Shown in pieces: positions 1 to 10,789 of a stretch of DNA of 64,000 nucleotides (its first letter is position 1; each line of letters opens with the position of its first letter). Under the pieces are notes generated by a model that saw only the letters and a list, made by a program, of their open reading frames with translations, did not search any database and was not told the origin of the DNA. A program made the position numbers and the translations under genes. The DNA lies in the NCBI GenBank assembly GCA_003388555.1, contig QQVD01000030.1, positions 1-64,000 on the forward strand, given 5' to 3'. Source of the DNA: Acidobacteriota bacterium (GTDB lineage: Bacteria; Acidobacteriota; Thermoanaerobaculia; Multivoradales; Multivoraceae).

Positions 1-1844
1 CGGCGCAGCGCCGCAGCCACCCGCGACGCCTCCTGGCGCAGCCGCGTCGCGCTCCAGCGCTCGCCGGCGCCGACCACCGCCTCGCGCTCCGCGGCGTCGG
101 CGAGTGCTGCGTCGATGCGCTGCGGCAGCAGCGGCTGGCTGCCGGCGTCGAGCTCGGCGCCGCGCTGCCAGAGGTCGAGCGCCGCGGCCTCGTCGTCGCC
201 CAGCATCGACAGCTCACCCAGCCGGCCGCGGTGGTGCGGCAGGCGTTCGAGCACGGTGCGGTAGTGGTTCAGCAGACGCTCGAGGCCCGCCGCGTCGAAG
301 CGATCGCTGCGGTACTCGAGCGCCAGCTCGAGCGCGGGCTCGCCACCGGGCTCAGCAGACGCTGCGCCCGGCGCGCGTTCGCCGACGAAGAGCGTCAGGT
401 CGAACTTGGCGCTGCCGAGATCGAGCAGCAACGGCTCGAGCGTCGCGTCGCCCAGGCCACGCGCCGCAGGGAGCTGCTGGTGCACGAAGAAGAGCTGCAG
501 CAGCGGCTGACCGCTCCGTAGCGCCGCCGGGAGGTCTTCGAGCACCCGGTCGAGCGGCGCTTCGGCGTCGGCCAGGGCCCGGCGCAGCGAGGCGTTCCAG
601 GCGCCGAGACCCTCCTCCGTACCCCGCGTGGAGTCGACGCCGGCGGTCAGCACGGCAGGAGCGAGGAAGTAGCCGACCATGTCGCGCGTCGCCGGATGGG
701 AGCGCAGCGAAACCGGGGTGCCGAAGACGTGCTCCGCTCGCGCGTCGGCGGCGGCATGTGCGGCATCCGCAACGTCCTGGTCTGCGGCCGGGCCGTCCCC
801 TGGCCCATCGTCGGGCAGGGTGCGGTCGAGCAGCAGCCGGAAGGCGAAGGTGTAGACCGCGTAGGGCGTGCAGGCGCAGCGCCGCGCCAGCTCGCGGACC
901 GCCGCCGCGACCCCGGCGTCGACGCGGTGCGAGATCAGGCGCCCCGGCCTGGCGCCGGGAGCCGCTGCTCGGGATCCGGCGGCTGGCGACGGCGTCGCGA
1001 CGTAGGGCAGCCCCGCCGCGGGCGGCGGCGGATCGAGCCGCGAGCGCAGCGAACGTTCGGCCTCCCGACGGGCCGCCACCGCGTCGGCGTCGGCCCCAGC
1101 GCCTTCGAGCCGCGATCGGCTCCAGTGCGTCCAGTCGTCGTACTGCAGCCGAGGCGCGCCGGCGTTCCCGGCCCTCGGATGTGCATCCTCCGCGCCGTCC
1201 GCGTAGAGCTCGGCGATCTCCGCCCACAGGATCTCGAGCGAGCGCTCGTCGGCCAGGAGGTGGTGCAGCACCAGCATCGCCACCGGCGCCCCGGCTGCCG
1301 GCTCGATGAGCACGCAGCGCACCAGCGGACCCCTGCCCAGATCGAAGGGCTGCTGCGCCGCGCCGACCGCGGCCTGCTCCGCCGAGACGCCCGCCGCGAC
1401 GACGAGGCGCTCGAGCCGCAGCTCCGCGGCCGACGAGGGAGGCGCGATGCGCTGGCTCACCTCGCCGCCGTCGCCGTGGTAGGTGGAGCGCAGGATCCGG
1501 TGCCGCGCCACCACCCGCTGGAAGGCGCGCTCCAGCGTCGCGACATCGAGCGTGCCGCGGACCCGCCAGGCGCTGACCAGGTTGTAGGCCGGATCGCCCG
1601 GCGCCAGCTGGTGCGCCAGCCACACCGCGCGCTGCAGCTCTCCGAGCCGTCGCGGCGCGTCGCGAGGAGCCGGTGGCAGGCTGCCCGACCCTCCGGTGCG
1701 AGCGGAGTCGTCCGTCCCGGCGGCGGCGTCGCGCCGGGCCCCGGCGCGACGGGCGGCAGCGGCTTTCTTCAGCCGGATCGCCCGCCGCAGCTGCGCCGCG
1801 CGGTCCGCTTCTCGCTCGTTGCTCACAGGGGAGGAAGCCGCCAT
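1..1844 (-). CDS. Non-ribosomal peptide synthetase, condensation domain and start of adenylation domain (partial, runs off left edge)
   Basis: About 614 codons are visible and the frame is open to the window edge, so the 3' part is missing. After an Arg/Ala-rich leader of about 65 residues comes a condensation domain opening with LGELQRAVWLAHQLAPG. Its catalytic motif is HHLLADE near residue 194; the canonical form is HHxxxDG, so the last position is Glu here. The final visible residues (ERWSATRLRQEASRVAAAL) match the start of an adenylation domain. C domains form the peptide bond between carrier-bound intermediates. The basic leader (LRRAIRLKKAAAARR) could be a docking segment, which is inference. 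The start is the ATG at 1842-1844, the first in this frame. The gene is divergent from the GT4 gene at 1998. Product and partner modules cannot be known from this fragment. Confidence 0.85.
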   Translation of the reverse strand, partial: MAASSPVSNEREADRAAQLRRAIRLKKAAAARRAGARRDAAAGTDDSARTGGSGSLPPAPRDAPRRLGELQRAVWLAHQLAPGDPAYNLVSAWRVRGTLDVATLERAFQRVVARHRILRSTYHGDGGEVSQRIAPPSSAAELRLERLVVAAGVSAEQAAVGAAQQPFDLGRGPLVRCVLIEPAAGAPVAMLVLHHLLADERSLEILWAEIAELYADGAEDAHPRAGNAGAPRLQYDDWTHWSRSRLEGAGADADAVAARREAERSLRSRLDPPPPAAGLPYVATPSPAAGSRAAAPGARPGRLISHRVDAGVAAAVRELARRCACTPYAVYTFAFRLLLDRTLPDDGPGDGPAADQDVADAAHAAADARAEHVFGTPVSLRSHPATRDMVGYFLAPAVLTAGVDSTRGTEEGLGAWNASLRRALADAEAPLDRVLEDLPAALRSGQPLLQLFFVHQQLPAARGLGDATLEPLLLDLGSAKFDLTLFVGERAPGAASAEPGGEPALELALEYRSDRFDAAGLERLLNHYRTVLERLPHHRGRLGELSMLGDDEAAALDLWQRGAELDAGSQPLLPQRIDAALADAAEREAVVGAGERWSATRLRQEASRVAAALR

Positions 1845-1997
1845 CGATGCCTTGCCGGGACCCACGCTGGAACCCTGCGGCGGTCGTTCGCGGTCCAGGC
1901 TTCGGCGGATCTCGGCAGTCTACCGACCCCGGATCCCGACGCCACCCGTGGGCCCTCAGGCTTGACGCGCCCTCCCGCGGCAGCGACGCTCCCGCCG

Positions 1998-3266
1998 ATG
2001 CAGGCCGACAGACCCACGGGCGAGAGCGCCGCCGCCTTCGAGGACCCTCCGCCTCACGCGGTCCTCGAGGTCCTCGAGGTCGAGACGTTCGGCAGCGGCG
2101 GCCTCGCCCACTACGCCGACAACCTCGCCCGCGCCCTCGCCGCGCAGGGGCACCGCGTCGCCCTGCTCACCACCCGCGTGCGCGAGCTCGACGCGGTGAC
2201 GCCCGATCGCGGGGCCGGCAGCGGTGACGGGGCGCGGATCCTGCGCCGGCTGGCGCCATGGGCGCAGCGGCTCGAGCGCAGCCCGCGCCTCGTCGCCTCG
2301 GGGCTGCGCAAGCTCGAGGCGCTGCTCGACGCGGTGCGCATCGCCGTCACGGTGCTGCGCACGCGGCCGGGCATCGTGCACCTGCACTGCACCAATCCCG
2401 CGGCGCTGGTGCACGCGCTGCTGGTGCGGCTGGTGGCGCCGCTCTCCGGCGGTCCCCGGCTCGTCGCCACCTCCCACGTGGTGCTGCCCCACGAGCCGAT
2501 GCCGCTGCAACGCCAGGTCTTCGGCTCCCTCTATCGGCTGTGCCACGCCGTCATCGCTCACTCGCGGCACGATCGCGACCGCCTCATCGGCGAGCTCGGC
2601 GTCGATCCCAGCCGCGTCGCGGTGATCCCCCACGGCGACTACGGCTTCTTCGCCTCCCAGGACGCAGGGATCGCCGAGAAGCGCCAGTCGGCTCGTAGCG
2701 ACCTCGCGCTCGGGGAGGGCGACGAGGTGGCGCTCTTCTTCGGCTACGTGCGCGAGTACAAGGGGCTCGACGTGCTGCTCGACGCCTGGCCGGAGGTCGC
2801 CGCGCGCCGGCCGCGTGCCCGACTGGTGGTCGCCGGCGACCCGGTGCGCCTCCCCCCCGAGCGGCGGCGCGAGCTGCGGGCGCGCGCCGAAGGTCTCGGC
2901 GCCGTCGTGCACCTGGAGTACGTGCCGTTCGAGCGGGTCGAGAGCTACTTCGCCGCCGCCGACGTGCTGGTGCTCCCCTACCGCCGGGTCAGCCAGTCGG
3001 GCGTGCTCTATCTCGCTCTGGCGCTCGGCCTGCCGGTCGTCGCGAGCCGCATCGGGGCGTGGTCGGAGATGCTCGCCGACGGCGAGAACGCGCTGCTGGT
3101 GGAGCCCCAGTCGCCCGGCGAGATCGCCGACGCGGTCGCCTCGGTGCTCGCCGACCCGGCCCTGGGCCAGCGGCTCGCCGCGGGGGGACGGGCGCTCGCC
3201 GCCGAGCACTCGTGGCCGCGCGTCGCCGAGCGCACCGCCGAGCTCTTCGCCGCCCTGGCGCGCTGA
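1998..3266 (+). CDS. Glycosyltransferase family 4
   Basis: A 422-residue GT-B enzyme. The N-terminal Rossmann part has EVETFGSGGLAHYADNLARA, the usual GG-containing loop of GT4 enzymes, and GIVHLHCTNPAALVHALL. The C-terminal part has FFGYVREYKGLDVLLDAW and the donor-binding stretch SQSGVLYLALALGLPVVAS. GT4 enzymes move a sugar from a nucleotide-sugar donor to a lipid-linked or glycan acceptor on the cytoplasmic face. The frame stays open far upstream, but similarity begins after ATG 1998, so that start was chosen. It is divergent from the synthetase and convergent with the leftward glycan operon, so it probably belongs to the same surface-glycan locus. The sugar and acceptor cannot be told. 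Confidence 0.9.
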   Translation: MQADRPTGESAAAFEDPPPHAVLEVLEVETFGSGGLAHYADNLARALAAQGHRVALLTTRVRELDAVTPDRGAGSGDGARILRRLAPWAQRLERSPRLVASGLRKLEALLDAVRIAVTVLRTRPGIVHLHCTNPAALVHALLVRLVAPLSGGPRLVATSHVVLPHEPMPLQRQVFGSLYRLCHAVIAHSRHDRDRLIGELGVDPSRVAVIPHGDYGFFASQDAGIAEKRQSARSDLALGEGDEVALFFGYVREYKGLDVLLDAWPEVAARRPRARLVVAGDPVRLPPERRRELRARAEGLGAVVHLEYVPFERVESYFAAADVLVLPYRRVSQSGVLYLALALGLPVVASRIGAWSEMLADGENALLVEPQSPGEIADAVASVLADPALGQRLAAGGRALAAEHSWPRVAERTAELFAALAR

Positions 3267-3308
3267 GGCGGGAGAGCGCCCGCGACACCGCTCAGAGCCT
3301 TAGGCGGC

Positions 3309-4790
3309 TCAGCGAGGCCGATCCGCTCCGCCGCCCTCGCCACCGCTGCGCAGCCGGGCGCCGACGAAGGCGGCGATGCGGCGCTCGGGTCCCTCCGGCC
3401 GACCCCGCAGCAGCCAGAGCGCCAGCAGCGCCGCGGCGTAGACGGAGCCGCCCAGCAACACCTCGAGCAGCAGGGCGATCCAGCCGTCGTCGCCCGCCGC
3501 GCCGATCCGACGCCAGGCCGCGAGCGCCGCGACCAGCGCGCCGCAGGCCAGCAGCGGCCGCCACATCCCGCGCAGCCATCCGACCAGGCCGAAGGCCACC
3601 GTCACCCGCAGCAGCCACAGGCTCAGGGCGATGTAGAAGACGCCGGCGAGCACGATCGCCGCCACCGCACCGCGCAGCCCGTACAGCAGCGTGCCGCCGA
3701 CGAAGAGCGGCAGGTGCACGACGGCGTAGAGCAGGCTGACCTGGAACATCAGCCGGGTGCGGCCCAGCGCCATGACGCACGGCTGCGCGCTCGACAGGGT
3801 CGCCCGCACGCCCAGGTAGGGCACGAAGATCCAGAGCAGCGGCACGATCGTCTGCCAGCCGGGGCCGAGCACCAGCGGCACCGCGCGCTCGGCGACCAGC
3901 GCGAAGCCGCAGGCGGCCGGCAGGCTGAGCGTCGCCAGCACCGCAGTCGATTCGGCGACCGCGGCGCGCAGTCTGCCGCGATCGGCGGCGATCTCGCTGT
4001 ACGAGGCGAAGAGCACCCGCTGCAGCGGCGAGACGAGCTCCGCGGTCGGCAGCACCGCGACACGCTGGGTCATGAAGTAGTAGCCGGCCTCGACGACGCC
4101 GAGCAGACGCCCGACGAGGATCCTGTCGGTGCGCATCGACAGCGTGGTCACCAGATTGGCCAGCGACATCCAGCCGCTGAAGGCGAGGATCTCGCGCCAG
4201 CGACCGAGCGACGGCCGTGGCAGGTAGGGCCGCAGCAGGTAGCTGACCGCGGTGTGCGCCAGGCGGCTCGCCACCGCGCCGGCGATCAGCGCCCAGTAGC
4301 TGCGGTAGGCGAGCGCCAGCCCGACGGTGACCGCGAACGCGAGCAGCGCCGCGACCAGCGTCTGCGCCGCCACCCGCGAGTAGACCAGCTCGCGCTCGAA
4401 GAGCACGAAGCGGGGGTTCGCCAGCCCGTCGAGAAGCGGCGCCAGCGCCAGCGCCCACAGAGCCCAGGTGATCCTCCGGTCCTCGGCGAACGGAGCGACG
4501 GCAAGCAGCGCCGCCGACGCGACCACGCCACGTCCGAGGGCCAGGGTCCAGGCGGTGTCGAACAGCTCGCGGCCCTCTTCGCGCGAGCGCACCAGGGCGC
4601 GGCGCACGTCGAACTCGCTGAGGCCCTCGATCACCAGCACCCAGGAGGTGGCGATGGCGACGAGGCCGAAGTCCTCGGGGCTCAGCAGCCGGGCGAGCAC
4701 GACGACGCCGGCGAAGCCGAGCAGCCGCTCCGCCCAGCGGCTGGCGTAGACCCAGCCGGCGCCGCGCGCGGCACGCCCGGCGCGGCTCAC
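3309..4790 (-). CDS. Lipopolysaccharide/polysaccharide flippase (Wzx/MATE-like)
   Basis: A 493-residue, strongly hydrophobic protein with about 12-14 predicted membrane segments. The N-terminal region (WVYASRWAERLLGFAGVVVL, then ARLLSPEDFGLVAIA) is typical of polysaccharide-biosynthesis flippases of the Wzx/MOP superfamily, which move undecaprenyl-linked repeat units across the inner membrane. The frame extends to 5150, but that part is an Arg-rich shadow of the neighbouring gene. The start is GTG 4788-4790, which overlaps the TGA of the upstream glycosyltransferase (GTGA, 4 bp), suggesting translational coupling. It is the last gene of the leftward glycan run. Confidence 0.88.
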   Translation of the reverse strand: MSRAGRAARGAGWVYASRWAERLLGFAGVVVLARLLSPEDFGLVAIATSWVLVIEGLSEFDVRRALVRSREEGRELFDTAWTLALGRGVVASAALLAVAPFAEDRRITWALWALALAPLLDGLANPRFVLFERELVYSRVAAQTLVAALLAFAVTVGLALAYRSYWALIAGAVASRLAHTAVSYLLRPYLPRPSLGRWREILAFSGWMSLANLVTTLSMRTDRILVGRLLGVVEAGYYFMTQRVAVLPTAELVSPLQRVLFASYSEIAADRGRLRAAVAESTAVLATLSLPAACGFALVAERAVPLVLGPGWQTIVPLLWIFVPYLGVRATLSSAQPCVMALGRTRLMFQVSLLYAVVHLPLFVGGTLLYGLRGAVAAIVLAGVFYIALSLWLLRVTVAFGLVGWLRGMWRPLLACGALVAALAAWRRIGAAGDDGWIALLLEVLLGGSVYAAALLALWLLRGRPEGPERRIAAFVGARLRSGGEGGGADRPR

Positions 4791-6190
4791 TGCGATCCCT
4801 CCGCGCCGTCGGCCGCGGCGAGCAGACCCTCGACGGTGCGCTCGAGCACCCGCTCCGGCGCATAGCGCAGGCAGTGCGAGCGCATCGTCTCGATCCGCCC
4901 GAGGGCGTCCTCGTCCTCCATCAGGGCCTCGATCCGCTCGCCGATCCGCGGCGCCCGGTCGCGCTGCGCGTCGCCGAGCGCGCCGAGGCCGTGGAAGACG
5001 ACGCGCGAGGCGACGCCCGCCATGTCGGTCTGACCGCCGCAGTAGACCAGCATCGGCGCCCCGGCGAGCACACACTCCTCGGCGGTGTTGGAGCCGCCGT
5101 GCACGACAGCGAGGTCGACCCGGCGCAGCACGTCGGGCTGCGGCACCCAAGGGAAGAGGTGCACGTTGGGCGGCAGGGTCGCGTCGCGCTCACCCAGCGC
5201 GCTCTCCTGCTCGGCGCCGCCGAGGCTGATCACCAGGTGCCACCAGGGTCGCTGCTCCACCGCCGCGATCAGCTCGCGCAGCAGCCGCGGCGAGGCGGTG
5301 AAGTGGGTGCCGAAGGCGGCGTAGATCCAGCGCGCGCCCCCGTCACCACCGGACCCGGGCTGTCGGTCGCGCCACGGCGCCGCCGGCAGCAGGGCGCGCA
5401 GCCGCGCCTCCTCGAGCCGGTGCTCGACCGGCGTCGGCCGGTCGCCGGCCACCATCGGCCCGACGTAGTGCACTCCGGCGCGCGGTCGGTGCGGCAGCTC
5501 GAGCTCGAAGGCGTGCAGCACCAACGCCGGCAGGCTGCGCCAGGTGAGCGGCATCAGCCACTGCGCGAAGTCGGCCTCGCGGCGCCACGCGAAACCGCGC
5601 TGAAGCGCCAGGTGACGCAGCAGCGACACCCGGTCGCAGCCGGCGTGGCGAGCGTAGGCACGCACCCGTCTCACCGCACGACGAATGCGCAGCACCGTCC
5701 ACAGCAGCCGGATGCCCGTTCCCGAGCCGCGGAGGCCGCGGCCCGGCAGCGCCAGCACGTGCGGCGGCGGCAGGCCGGGACGGCGCCAGATCGAGACGAA
5801 GGGGCAGAGCTGCGCCACCCGGATCCCGGCGCTGCGCGTGGCGACGATCGCCTCGTGCAGCTCGCAGTCGATCAGGGCCAGGTCGGGCGCCGACCGCTCC
5901 AGCTCGGCGGCGAAGTCGTCGGCCCCGAGCTCGTCGAGCGCCGCCCGCCGCCGCGCCGCGAGGCGCAGCCAGCGCGCCCCACCGCCGCGCTCCGCCGGCG
6001 GCGCCGCGCCGCGAGCCATCGCAGGGCCCAGCTCGGCGCCGTCGAGACCATGAGCCCGAACCACCGGCAGCGCCGCCGCCGGCGCCAGCAGGCTCACCCG
6101 ATGGCCGGCCGCGACGAGCCGTCGCGCCAGCTCGCAGCTGGCATGGAGCAGGCCGCGCTCGGCCCCGGTCACGCAGAGGATGTGCGCCAT
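4787..6190 (-). CDS. Glycosyltransferase family 1 (UDP-glucosyl/glucuronosyltransferase-like)
   Basis: A 467-residue GT-B protein. It starts with MAHILCVTGAERGLLHASCE and has the acceptor-side pattern of MGT-type enzymes. The C-terminal nucleotide-sugar signature is VHGGSNTAEECVLAGAPMLV, then QTDMAGVASRVVFHGLG, close to the PSPG/UDPGT motif (HGG, E...G.P.....D). HLFPWVPQPDVLRRVD precedes it as usual. Such enzymes glycosylate small lipophilic acceptors or glycolipids. A 139-bp gap separates it from the sulfotransferase upstream, and its stop overlaps the flippase start. The acceptor is unknown. Confidence 0.85.
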   Translation of the reverse strand: MAHILCVTGAERGLLHASCELARRLVAAGHRVSLLAPAAALPVVRAHGLDGAELGPAMARGAAPPAERGGGARWLRLAARRRAALDELGADDFAAELERSAPDLALIDCELHEAIVATRSAGIRVAQLCPFVSIWRRPGLPPPHVLALPGRGLRGSGTGIRLLWTVLRIRRAVRRVRAYARHAGCDRVSLLRHLALQRGFAWRREADFAQWLMPLTWRSLPALVLHAFELELPHRPRAGVHYVGPMVAGDRPTPVEHRLEEARLRALLPAAPWRDRQPGSGGDGGARWIYAAFGTHFTASPRLLRELIAAVEQRPWWHLVISLGGAEQESALGERDATLPPNVHLFPWVPQPDVLRRVDLAVVHGGSNTAEECVLAGAPMLVYCGGQTDMAGVASRVVFHGLGALGDAQRDRAPRIGERIEALMEDEDALGRIETMRSHCLRYAPERVLERTVEGLLAAADGAEGSQ

Positions 6191-6329
6191 GGCGGATGGA
6201 CAGATTCAGTCTCGGCGGGAGGTCGCGGGGCAAGCGTGCAGGACGGGACGGCGCCGGCGCCCGATCGCAGGTCGTGGGCCGAGCCCTCGGCCGGTGCGAC
6301 GGCCGGTCCGACCACCGGCCCTCTCTCGA

Positions 6330-7196
6330 TCAGTCGACCGGATAGCCCAACTGTTCCAGCACAGCGCGGTGCTCGTCGAGGAAGGCGGCGTGCACCCGCG
6401 GCGTGAAGTGCCGTTTCCACTGCTGGGGCGAAGGGTCGCGCACGTGGCCGTCGCGCTCGGCACGGCGGCCGCCGGCCCGCCCCATCGCGTGGCGGCGCGC
6501 CAGCCACACCCCGAGCCGTCGCTCGATCGGTCCCAGCCCGAGGAAGGTCAGCAGCTCGCCGAACACCCGTGCCTCGTCGCCGAGGATCTCCTCGTAGCGC
6601 CACAGCCGGACGCGGGGATCGCGCTCGGGCCAGGACGCCATCGACCGAAAGTGCTCACGGCGGAACTCGAGCTCGGCGAGCAGGCCCTCCTCCAACGACG
6701 ACTGCTGCAGGTAGGCGGCGAAGGAGCCGCCGCGACGCCGCAGGCCCTCGGGAACCACTCCGTTGGCGAACTCCCAGTCGGCCGGGGTCGGATCCTCGAT
6801 CCGCGTCCACGGCTCGGCGCCGCGCCGATGGTAGAAGTAGCCCGAGACCACCAGGTCGCGCGGATCGCGCACGAAGCGGGTGATGCGCACCGCGGCGCCG
6901 TCGTGGTCTGCGCCGGCGAGCTCGTCGGGATCGAGCGCCCGGTTGTTGATCGACGACACCCGGAAGCGGCGGTGCTCGCGGCGGAACGCCTCGAGATCGC
7001 TGTTGAAGTGACGGTGTCCGCCGCGCAGCGGCAGCAGACGGTTGAGCAGGGTGCCGACGACGCGGCGGAAGTAGACCGTCAGGCACTTGTGGTACGAGCA
7101 GTGCACCCGCACCCGTACCTGGGCCGCATCGCCAGGTTCCGCGAGGCCCTCGCGGTCCGCGGACCTCGCCAGCGGCGACGCGACGCGCTCAGCCAC
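6330..7196 (-). CDS. Sulfotransferase family protein
   Basis: A 288-residue protein with both PAPS-binding elements of sulfotransferases: the 5'-phosphosulfate loop near residue 33 (CSYHKCLTVYFRRV) and the 3'-phosphate strand/helix (RITRFVRDPRDLVVSGYFYH). These enzymes transfer sulfate from PAPS to a hydroxyl or amine. It lies between two glycosyltransferases and overlaps the GT2 gene by 8 bp (7189-7196), so a carbohydrate or glycolipid is a likely substrate; that is inferred from context only. Length is normal for cytosolic or stand-alone bacterial sulfotransferases, and no signal peptide or membrane segment is seen. Confidence 0.85.
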   Translation of the reverse strand: MAERVASPLARSADREGLAEPGDAAQVRVRVHCSYHKCLTVYFRRVVGTLLNRLLPLRGGHRHFNSDLEAFRREHRRFRVSSINNRALDPDELAGADHDGAAVRITRFVRDPRDLVVSGYFYHRRGAEPWTRIEDPTPADWEFANGVVPEGLRRRGGSFAAYLQQSSLEEGLLAELEFRREHFRSMASWPERDPRVRLWRYEEILGDEARVFGELLTFLGLGPIERRLGVWLARRHAMGRAGGRRAERDGHVRDPSPQQWKRHFTPRVHAAFLDEHRAVLEQLGYPVD

Positions 7197-8259
7197 CGGC
7201 GGCGCTCCCCGCCGGCGCCCGGGCCCGTCCGCTGCGCACCCTCCACCAGCCGATCGCGTAGCCGACGCCGCAGACCAGCAGGTAGACCCAGTACCAGAAC
7301 GCCGACACCACCAGCAGCAGCAGACCGCGGCGGGCGAAGAAGCGCGCCAGCTCGAGGTTGCACGCCAGCAGCAGGAGGAGCAGTGCCGCCGCTGCGATCA
7401 GCGCCCAGGGGCTGAGCACCGTCGCGGCGAGCGCCAGCGGCAGCAGCCCCGCCGCGGCGACGCTCCAGCGCTGACCGCGGCGCACGTTGAGGTCGTCGAG
7501 CAGGGCCCCCGAGGCGAGCATCAGCTCGGTCCACGGCACCGCACGCCGCCACAGATCGGTGTGCAGCATGCCGGGCACCGTCCAGCGCTTGAGGTGCTTG
7601 ACCATCAGGCTCGGCTCGAGCGCGATGCGGTGGCCGGAGCGGCGCAGCCGCATGCCGAGCTCGATGTCTTCCACCGAAGGCTGCGCGAAGCGTTCGTCGA
7701 AGCCGCCGACCTCCTCGAAGACACTGCGACGCACGGCGCCGCAGGCGCCCCAGAAGGTCGACGCGTCGCGCCGCGAGTGCTGGTGCACGAAGTGGTGCAG
7801 CAGGTTGCGGTAGCGCGACACCAGCGCCGGGTGGGAGGGGGCGTCGTCGTAGGAGCCGATGACGGCGGCCAGATCGCGCCGCTCGCGCAGCAGCCGGTCG
7901 ACCCGCGCCACCAGGTCCGGCGGCACCTCGACGTCCGAGTCGACGAAGAGCAGCACCGCGCCACGGGCCTCGCGGGCTCCCCGGTTGCGCGCCTCGGCGG
8001 GACCGCGCGGCCCCTGGAGGGCGACGACGTCGGCGTCCAGGCCACTGCGGCCCAGCGTCTCGCGGTGGTCCGGATCGTCGCCGTCGAGCACCACCACGAC
8101 CTGGCGCGGCGGTGGATCGAGGGCCGCCAGGCTGGCGGCGCAGCGATTCCAGCCCGCCGCCTCGCCGCCCACCGGCACCACCAGGGTGACGTCGCAGGGC
8201 GGGGCCACCGCGGCGGCGACGGTCGGGTCGGAGGGGGCCGGTGGACGTGGCTCGGCCAA
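7189..8259 (-). CDS. Glycosyltransferase family 2 with C-terminal membrane segments
   Basis: A 356-residue GT-A protein. After a short Pro/Ala-rich leader it shows VTLVVPVGGEAAGWNRCAAS, the metal-binding LLFVDSDVEVP (DxD-type), FWGACGAVRRSVFEEVGGFD and the acceptor-side SVEDIELGMRLRRSGHRI. Three or so hydrophobic segments near residues 270-340 anchor it in the membrane. The family builds polysaccharides or glycolipids at the inner membrane. It starts 7 bp after the FAD oxidoreductase stop and ends overlapping the sulfotransferase start, so the three are very likely co-transcribed. Confidence 0.9.
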   Translation of the reverse strand: MAEPRPPAPSDPTVAAAVAPPCDVTLVVPVGGEAAGWNRCAASLAALDPPPRQVVVVLDGDDPDHRETLGRSGLDADVVALQGPRGPAEARNRGAREARGAVLLFVDSDVEVPPDLVARVDRLLRERRDLAAVIGSYDDAPSHPALVSRYRNLLHHFVHQHSRRDASTFWGACGAVRRSVFEEVGGFDERFAQPSVEDIELGMRLRRSGHRIALEPSLMVKHLKRWTVPGMLHTDLWRRAVPWTELMLASGALLDDLNVRRGQRWSVAAAGLLPLALAATVLSPWALIAAAALLLLLLACNLELARFFARRGLLLLVVSAFWYWVYLLVCGVGYAIGWWRVRSGRARAPAGSAAGG

Positions 8260-8266
8260 GGTCCCC

Positions 8267-10267
<2,001 letters not shown>

Positions 10268-10270
10268 CGC

Positions 10271-10591
10271 TCACCCGCGCGTCGTCGCCGCGCCGCGCAG
10301 GTCGGCGATCCGGTTGTAGGTCCAGGCGAGCGACGCGCCGGCGATGCCGCCGAGCACCACACCGTAGGCGAGGCCGAGCACGGCGCCGCCCCAGGTCACC
10401 GAGTAGCCGGGCAGGTAGTTGCGCAGCAGGCCGAGGTGCTGGCCGACGTTCTCGCCGCCGCGCAGCAGCAACCAGGCCGTGGCGAGGAACAGCGCCGCGC
10501 CGCCGGTGGCGCCGAAGGTCACCGCCATCACCGCGGCGCGCAGACGGGCGACCGCCCGCCGCAGGATGATCTCCTCTCGCTGCCTCGTCAT
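10271..10591 (-). CDS. Small integral membrane protein, paralogue of the C-terminal domain of the adjacent FAD oxidoreductase
   Basis: A 106-residue protein with about two or three membrane helices and no recognised named family. The segment LLLRGGENVGQHLGLLRNYL, then PGYSVTWGGAVLG, aligns with the C-terminal tail of the next gene (LLLRG, VG/LG, LLxxYLxG, VxWxGAxxG, xxIxDL shared). The start chosen is ATG 10589-10591, because GGAGG lies 9-13 bases upstream; an upstream in-frame codon at 10627 would put that ribosome site inside the gene. It is first in the leftward run, 3 bp before the oxidoreductase. Possible roles are a membrane anchor or partner of the oxidoreductase (inference). Confidence 0.7.
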   Translation of the reverse strand: MTRQREEIILRRAVARLRAAVMAVTFGATGGAALFLATAWLLLRGGENVGQHLGLLRNYLPGYSVTWGGAVLGLAYGVVLGGIAGASLAWTYNRIADLRGAATTRG

Positions 10592-10789
10592 CTCCTCACC
10601 CCTCCGATACCTCACGGCAGCCCGCACCGCTCGCCGCCACTGTCCAGCCCGGATTATTCATGAGCCACCTACTGCGCCCGCAGATGCATCCCGTCTGACG
10701 GGCGCCTCCACGGGCTCGCTAGGAGCACCGGGGGGCCGCGCGCCGCCGCCGCGCTGTGTGCACGTACCGTCGAGCTATACGCTGCCCGG
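10592..10789. promoter_or_regulatory. Divergent intergenic region
   Basis: 198 bp between the leftward glycan operon and the rightward DUF4010 gene, so it must hold both promoters. A TATACG-like -10 box lies just upstream of GTG 10790, close enough for a short or absent leader. A GC-rich inverted repeat (GCGCCCG ... CGGGCGC, around 10675-10705) could be an operator or a hairpin in the leader. Both readings are inference. Confidence 0.3.
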